DNA from: Candidatus Nitrosopumilus sp.
GTDB lineage: Archaea > Thermoproteota > Nitrososphaeria > Nitrososphaerales > Nitrosopumilaceae
Assembly: GCA_029860565.1 (NCBI GenBank)
Contig: JAOUAY010000054.1
Coordinates: forward strand, 1 to 7,302
Reading direction: 5' to 3'
DNA length: 7,302 bases
Under the pieces are notes generated by a model. That model worked only from the letters and a program-made list of their open reading frames with translations, searched no databases and was not told the DNA's origin. Below are positions 3,620-7,302 of this stretch, one piece after another. Positions within the stretch are counted from its first letter, which is position 1. Every line of letters begins with the position of its first letter. The position numbers and the translations under genes are program-made.

Positions 3620-4484
3620 GATCAGGCCCATCTTGGACAGGAAAAATATCGAGATAAATCCTCTACTTGAAACCTATGGAAAATACATTACAAGAATAGA
3701 TCAAGCTTTAAAAGATGAACTTTCCATGTATTCTGAATCAGAGTTTATTGAACCACTGAAATATTCTCTAGAAGGAGGTAAGCGAATTAGGCCCATTATT
3801 TTGAATTTATCAGCTGAGAGTGTGGGTAGAATTGATGAAAATGTTCTATCAGCATCATGTGCTGTTGAGTTTTTACACATGGAATCAATTATCCATGATG
3901 ATATTATTGATAATGAAACCATGAGAAGGCAGAGAGAACCATTCCATATCAAATATGGATACAATACCAGCGTATTAACAGGAGATTTTGTTTTAGGATT
4001 AATTCTTGCAATATCATCCAGATTAGACAATGCAAGAATTACAAAAGATTTGGCCACTACTGCCATGTTGATGAGTGAAGGAGAAATGATCGAAGGTAGA
4101 TTAGAGACTAGTGAAGATGTAACATTTGATGATTATCTCAAAGTAATTGAATACAAAACAGCGACAGCATTTGAGGTTGCAGCAAGAACGGGTGCAATTA
4201 TTGCAAATGGTTCAGAAGAACAAATTGAGTCATTAACTGCATATGGAAAAAATCTTGGAATTGCATATCAAATTCGAGATGATTTGTTAGATTGGAAAAA
4301 TGAAGATAAATTGTTTAATTTGTTAATCAAAAAAAGTTCTGATCCCAGAGATGTTTTTAATAAAATGGAAGAATTGTTAAAAGAATATTCAGAAAAGGCA
4401 AGATCTAGCTTAAGAAAAATTCCAGACAGTGATGCAAAAATAAATTTAGATAATTTAATTAAATTTACTTCATTTAAGGCATAA
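3618..4484 (+). CDS. Short isoprenyl (polyprenyl) diphosphate synthase
   Basis: A trans-prenyltransferase of the FPP/GGPP synthase family. It condenses isopentenyl diphosphate with an allylic diphosphate to make chains for archaeal membrane lipids or quinone tails. Visible motifs are GGKRIRP (54-60), the first Asp-rich motif IIHDDIID (90-97), EYKTATAFEVAARTG (178-192) and the second Asp-rich motif YQIRDDLLD (217-225), so both Mg-binding sites are intact. At 288 residues it is shorter than the usual 300-330, and the shortening lies mostly after the second Asp-rich motif, where the usual GK(P)-containing segment is reduced to WKNEDKLFNLLIKKSSD. Product length is not predictable here. The start is uncertain: TTG 3618 is the first in-frame start, TTG 3633 fits the promoter better, and an ATG at 3605 is out of frame by one base across the T6 run. 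The 3' end overlaps nuoN tail-to-tail by 11 bp. Confidence 0.9.
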   Translation: MIRPILDRKNIEINPLLETYGKYITRIDQALKDELSMYSESEFIEPLKYSLEGGKRIRPIILNLSAESVGRIDENVLSASCAVEFLHMESIIHDDIIDNETMRRQREPFHIKYGYNTSVLTGDFVLGLILAISSRLDNARITKDLATTAMLMSEGEMIEGRLETSEDVTFDDYLKVIEYKTATAFEVAARTGAIIANGSEEQIESLTAYGKNLGIAYQIRDDLLDWKNEDKLFNLLIKKSSDPRDVFNKMEELLKEYSEKARSSLRKIPDSDAKINLDNLIKFTSFKA

Positions 4485-5958
4485 GACCTAAACTAATTAC
4501 TGGTGTTGCAAATTCTACAAATTTAATTAGTGGTTCTGGATATACACCGAATCCTACTAAAAAGATTGTCGAGAAAATCATAACAGCAATAATGGATTTT
4601 GGTTCTGCAACTCTCTTTTCAGTTTCTCCTTCAAAGTACATCTTTCTTGTAATCCAACCATAATAAGCAAGAGATAATGCACTGTTAAGAACACCAGCAA
4701 TTGCAAGCCAAGGTGCCCACCATATTGCTGAACTAGCATCTAAAGCACTACCAAACAACATCAATTTACTCCAGAATCCCGAAAGTGGAGGAATACCAGC
4801 TAATGCAAACAAAGCGATAACTAGACCAAGTGCAGTGATAGGCATTCTTCTTCCAAGTCCTTGGAGTTTGTCAATGTGAGTTACTGCAAGTGTTGTAACA
4901 ATACCTGTAATTGCAATAAAGGCTGCACCCTTCATTACTGCGTGATTCATAATTTGATACAAAGAACCTTGCAAGCCAAGAGAACTATGGGGTGCCACTG
5001 CAAGTCCAATCAAAATGTATCCTGCATGAGCTATACTAGAATATGCTAACATTCTGGAAATATTCTTTTGCATGATTGCAGCCACATTTCCAATTGTCAT
5101 CGTCATAACTGCAATAATTCCAAGAGCTAATGTCCAATCAAGATTCAGAACAACCATTCCAAGCACTACAATTCGGATTGTTGCTGCAAAACCTGCTTTC
5201 TTTGTTGCAGCAGCTAATAGAGCGGTAATTGCTGGTGGGGCACCCTCATAAGTATCTGGAAGCCACTGATGGAAAGGTACAAGTCCCATTTTGAATCCAA
5301 ATCCTGCGATAAACATTCCAACAGAAAGTAATGCAAGAGGTAACAGCGAAGGATCAAGTGTAGAATAACCTTGAATTACTTCTCCGATGTTTGTAGAACC
5401 TGTTAATCCATATGAAATTGAAATTCCGTAAACGATAATTGCAGAGGATAAAGCACCAAACAAGAAATACTTTAGAGCAGCCTCGTTTGAACTTGGATTC
5501 TTTTTCATATATCCAACTAAAATGTATGTTGGAATACTCATGAGCTCCCATGCAACAAATAACATAACTAAATCAGTAGAATATGCAACTAGTACCATAC
5601 CGATTGTTGCAAGTAAAATTAGTGAATAGTAGACAGCAGGAGAATTGTGTTTTCTCATATAGTTGAAAGAGCCAACAGTAGTGAAGATAGCAACAATTAG
5701 CATTGCAATTGCAAAGAATCCACCAAATGCATCATCAACTATTACATCGTCTGAAAAAAGAGCAGATGCTGCAACATTTTCATTGATGAATTGGTATCCA
5801 ACATAACCCATGGATACGATTAATGCTGCAAATGCAATTACAGCATAAAATGAGTTTGAACCTTGTTCTTTTCTTAGAATACTGATTATCGGAAGAAGAA
5901 TTCCGACGGTTCCCAGAATTGCAATTAAAACCAATGGAGTTGAAGTAATTTCTAACAT
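4474..5958 (-). CDS. nuoN: Complex I proton-pumping membrane subunit N
   Basis: A 494-residue polytopic membrane protein of the Mrp-antiporter-like family with about 14 predicted helices. It is one of three proton channels in the membrane arm of the NADH-quinone-oxidoreductase-type complex I. The key charged residues are present: E138 in LFVAWELMSIPTYIL (TM5 glutamate), K223 in GFGFKMGLVPFHQWLPDTYEGAPP (TM7 lysine), K253-K254 in LLAAATKKAGF (TM8), and K398 in GIPPLSGFWSKLMLF (TM12). The TM12 lysine, and a length close to E. coli NuoN (485), point to N rather than L or M. The ATG at 5958 follows the nuoL stop by 13 bp and has an AGGAG motif 10 nt upstream overlapping that stop, so translation is probably coupled. 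It is the last gene of the operon and runs convergently into the polyprenyl synthase gene. Thaumarchaeal complex I lacks the NADH-binding NuoEFG subunits; the donor is not visible here. Confidence 0.95.
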   Translation of the reverse strand: MLEITSTPLVLIAILGTVGILLPIISILRKEQGSNSFYAVIAFAALIVSMGYVGYQFINENVAASALFSDDVIVDDAFGGFFAIAMLIVAIFTTVGSFNYMRKHNSPAVYYSLILLATIGMVLVAYSTDLVMLFVAWELMSIPTYILVGYMKKNPSSNEAALKYFLFGALSSAIIVYGISISYGLTGSTNIGEVIQGYSTLDPSLLPLALLSVGMFIAGFGFKMGLVPFHQWLPDTYEGAPPAITALLAAATKKAGFAATIRIVVLGMVVLNLDWTLALGIIAVMTMTIGNVAAIMQKNISRMLAYSSIAHAGYILIGLAVAPHSSLGLQGSLYQIMNHAVMKGAAFIAITGIVTTLAVTHIDKLQGLGRRMPITALGLVIALFALAGIPPLSGFWSKLMLFGSALDASSAIWWAPWLAIAGVLNSALSLAYYGWITRKMYFEGETEKRVAEPKSIIAVMIFSTIFLVGFGVYPEPLIKFVEFATPVISLGLMP

Positions 5959-5968
5959 CTCATCAAAT

Positions 5969-5973
5969 CTCCT
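5969..5973 (-). promoter_or_regulatory. Shine-Dalgarno of nuoN, embedded in the nuoL stop
   Basis: The minus strand reads AGGAG, ending 10 nt before ATG 5958 and sharing two bases (AG) with the TAG stop of nuoL (5974-5972). It is a visible ribosome-binding site inside the operon, in contrast to the leaderless-looking starts elsewhere in the window, and it supports translational coupling of L and N. Confidence 0.6.
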
Positions 5974-7302
5974 ATATCAACAATATCAGAACTACAAATA
6001 GTAATCCTGCTCCAAATACGAATAGATATGACTGTGAGACACCAGTTTGAGTTCCTTGGATGACTTTAGCACTCCATCCAACTGCTTTCTGGACTCCATC
6101 ATTCATACCATAATCGATAGCCGTCTTTTCAAAGTATCTGAAAACACCTCTTGCCAACCATAGTGGTACTACAACAAAACACCAGTATACCATTGCATTA
6201 AGATACCATCTGTTTAAGAAAAGTTTGTGAATTGAATAAAAGAAGATATTTGAATTTACAAATTTCACAGGATCAACCCATCTTCCAATATAGAAGATAT
6301 AACCAAGACCAATTCCCGTAGCAAATGCTACTAATGAAGAACCTAGTGCTACAGGATTAAGACCTTGCAAGAATTCGGGCAATATTGATGCTTCATTTGT
6401 AACATGTTCAGAGTGAATATCAAATGAATGTTCAAGATAATCTGTAAACATATGATGCAATCCTTCTTCTGCAGATAATCCGATGAGACCAATTCCGATT
6501 GTAAGTACTGCAAGAATTCCATATGGAATCCACATTGACATTGGTGCTTCATGAATATGATGTCCTTCTTCTTCCATCTTTTCAATGTGTTTGCTCTTCT
6601 TTCCAAAGAAAACCATTCCAATCATTCTTGTTGTATAGAATGCAGTGATTACTGCAGTTAAGACAGCAATTGCATAAAGTGGCATTGCCCATTCATTTCC
6701 AGATTCATATACTGCAGCAAAGATTGCATCCTTACTCCAGAAACCTGTTGTGATAAATGGTGCACCCATTAAACCAAGACCTGCAGCCCACATGAATGCA
6801 TAAGTTTTCTTCATTTGTTTTCTCAAACCCCCCATATCGCTCATAAATCTAGAACCGACAATATGCAACAGAGAACCTGCTGCCATGAACAGTGAAGCCT
6901 TGAACATTGCGTGAGAAATTAAATGGAAAAATCCAGCAGTGTAACCATCAACATATTGATGAGTCAAACCGGCAACACCTAATGCCATCATCATGTAACC
7001 AATTTGAGAACCAGTAGAATATGCTAGAACTTTCTTAATTTCATTATTAACCATACCTTGTGTTGCAAGCAATAATGCAGTAATAGCACCAACCCAAGCA
7101 ATAATCTCAAAGAATTGATCTGCCATAATTCCTGCAGCACCCAATGCAAATACAATAGGACCAATTCTTGCTACCAAGAACACACCTGCTTTGACCATTG
7201 TTGCTGCGTGAATTAATGCAGATACTGCAGTAGGACCAGTCATTGCTTCTAGTAGCCATTCGTTTAGTGGGAATTGAGCTGATTTTCCCATAGCACCTCC
7301 AA
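5972..7302 (-). CDS. nuoL: Complex I proton-pumping membrane subunit L (5' end outside window)
   Basis: The frame is open to the right edge (442 residues seen). The ATG at 7291 is internal, because the codons before it (GGT GCT) continue the conserved GA-x-GKSAQFPL segment. Roughly the first 230-250 residues therefore lie outside the window. Numbered from that Met: K3 of GKSAQFPLNEWL corresponds to the TM7 lysine, H27 lies in SALIHAATMV, H123, H127 and K131 in FFHLISHAMFKASLF line the TM8-type channel, and K187-D188 in TTGFWSKDAIF is the TM12 Lys-Asp pair diagnostic of NuoL. A His- and Glu-rich hydrophilic loop follows (residues 234-249, EKMEEEGHHIHE). The C-terminus has extra helices after residue 315, consistent with the amphipathic HL helix and anchoring TM of NuoL. 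It translocates protons at the distal end of the membrane arm. It is cotranscribed with nuoN, 13 bp downstream; nuoM and nuoK are expected upstream but not seen. Confidence 0.94.
   Translation of the reverse strand, partial: GGAMGKSAQFPLNEWLLEAMTGPTAVSALIHAATMVKAGVFLVARIGPIVFALGAAGIMADQFFEIIAWVGAITALLLATQGMVNNEIKKVLAYSTGSQIGYMMMALGVAGLTHQYVDGYTAGFFHLISHAMFKASLFMAAGSLLHIVGSRFMSDMGGLRKQMKKTYAFMWAAGLGLMGAPFITTGFWSKDAIFAAVYESGNEWAMPLYAIAVLTAVITAFYTTRMIGMVFFGKKSKHIEKMEEEGHHIHEAPMSMWIPYGILAVLTIGIGLIGLSAEEGLHHMFTDYLEHSFDIHSEHVTNEASILPEFLQGLNPVALGSSLVAFATGIGLGYIFYIGRWVDPVKFVNSNIFFYSIHKLFLNRWYLNAMVYWCFVVVPLWLARGVFRYFEKTAIDYGMNDGVQKAVGWSAKVIQGTQTGVSQSYLFVFGAGLLFVVLILLI

Noticed and set aside
3701..4066. 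121-codon minus-strand frame inside the prenyl synthase
   Set aside because: It is antisense to the conserved first Asp-rich region of the synthase and has no independent support.
6534..6600. His/Glu-rich segment in NuoL considered as a metal-binding insertion
   Set aside because: Histidine-rich hydrophilic loops at this point between transmembrane helices are common in NuoL proteins, so there is no reason to see special function.
7289..7302. ATG at 7291 with a GGAGGT motif just upstream looks like a real nuoL start
   Set aside because: The motif is only a few bases from the ATG, and the upstream codons continue the conserved NuoL segment; a start here would delete the first half of the antiporter fold. 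The gene simply leaves the window.
1..7302. CRISPR array, transposase, toxin-antitoxin pair or rRNA
   Set aside because: No regularly spaced repeats, transposase motifs, small paired genes of that type or rRNA segments were seen on either strand.

Overview
The window looks like chromosomal DNA from an ammonia-oxidising-type archaeon (Thaumarchaeota/Nitrososphaerota, Nitrosopumilus-like). This is inferred from several things seen together: AT-rich DNA, TATA-like boxes about 20-35 bp ahead of start codons with almost no leader, a tRNA with a bulge-helix-bulge intron at a non-canonical site, a short archaeal-type polyprenyl synthase, and NuoL/NuoN-type complex I genes. No database search was possible, so genus and species are not claimed.

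Left part (1-1304): a 5' fragment of an unrecognised protein gene runs off the left edge on the minus strand. It diverges from pyrE (orotate phosphoribosyltransferase, UMP synthesis) across a 50-bp spacer that may hold one shared AT-rich promoter element. Downstream of pyrE lies a noncoding stretch of about 320 bp containing an exact 17-bp copy of the 3' end of the tRNA gene found at 2669-2742.

Middle (1095-2742): the two 17-bp copies are in direct orientation and flank about 1.57 kb. That interval holds one complete gene, an endonuclease/exonuclease/phosphatase (EEP, DNase I-like) family protein, plus AT-rich noncoding DNA. This is the geometry left by an element integrated into a tRNA gene, although no integrase is present. 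Next is the tRNA itself (anticodon CAU, elongator Met or Ile2).

Centre-right (2784-4484): a heme-oxygenase-fold (TenA/PqqC-like) protein matches the Chlamydia CADD pattern, including its metal ligands, the sacrificial-tyrosine position and the donor-lysine position. It is therefore a good candidate for a self-sacrificing p-aminobenzoate synthase. Divergent from it is tRNA-Glu(UUC), which carries a 15-nt intron in the T-loop (59/60) with a complete bulge-helix-bulge fold. A short isoprenyl diphosphate synthase follows immediately.

Right part (4474-7302): the end of a respiratory complex I operon on the minus strand, nuoL (5' truncated by the window edge) then nuoN. These are antiporter-like proton-pumping membrane subunits. 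nuoN overlaps the polyprenyl synthase gene tail-to-tail by 11 bp.

The best leads are the tRNA-flanked nuclease island, the T-loop intron of tRNA-Glu and the CADD-like protein.
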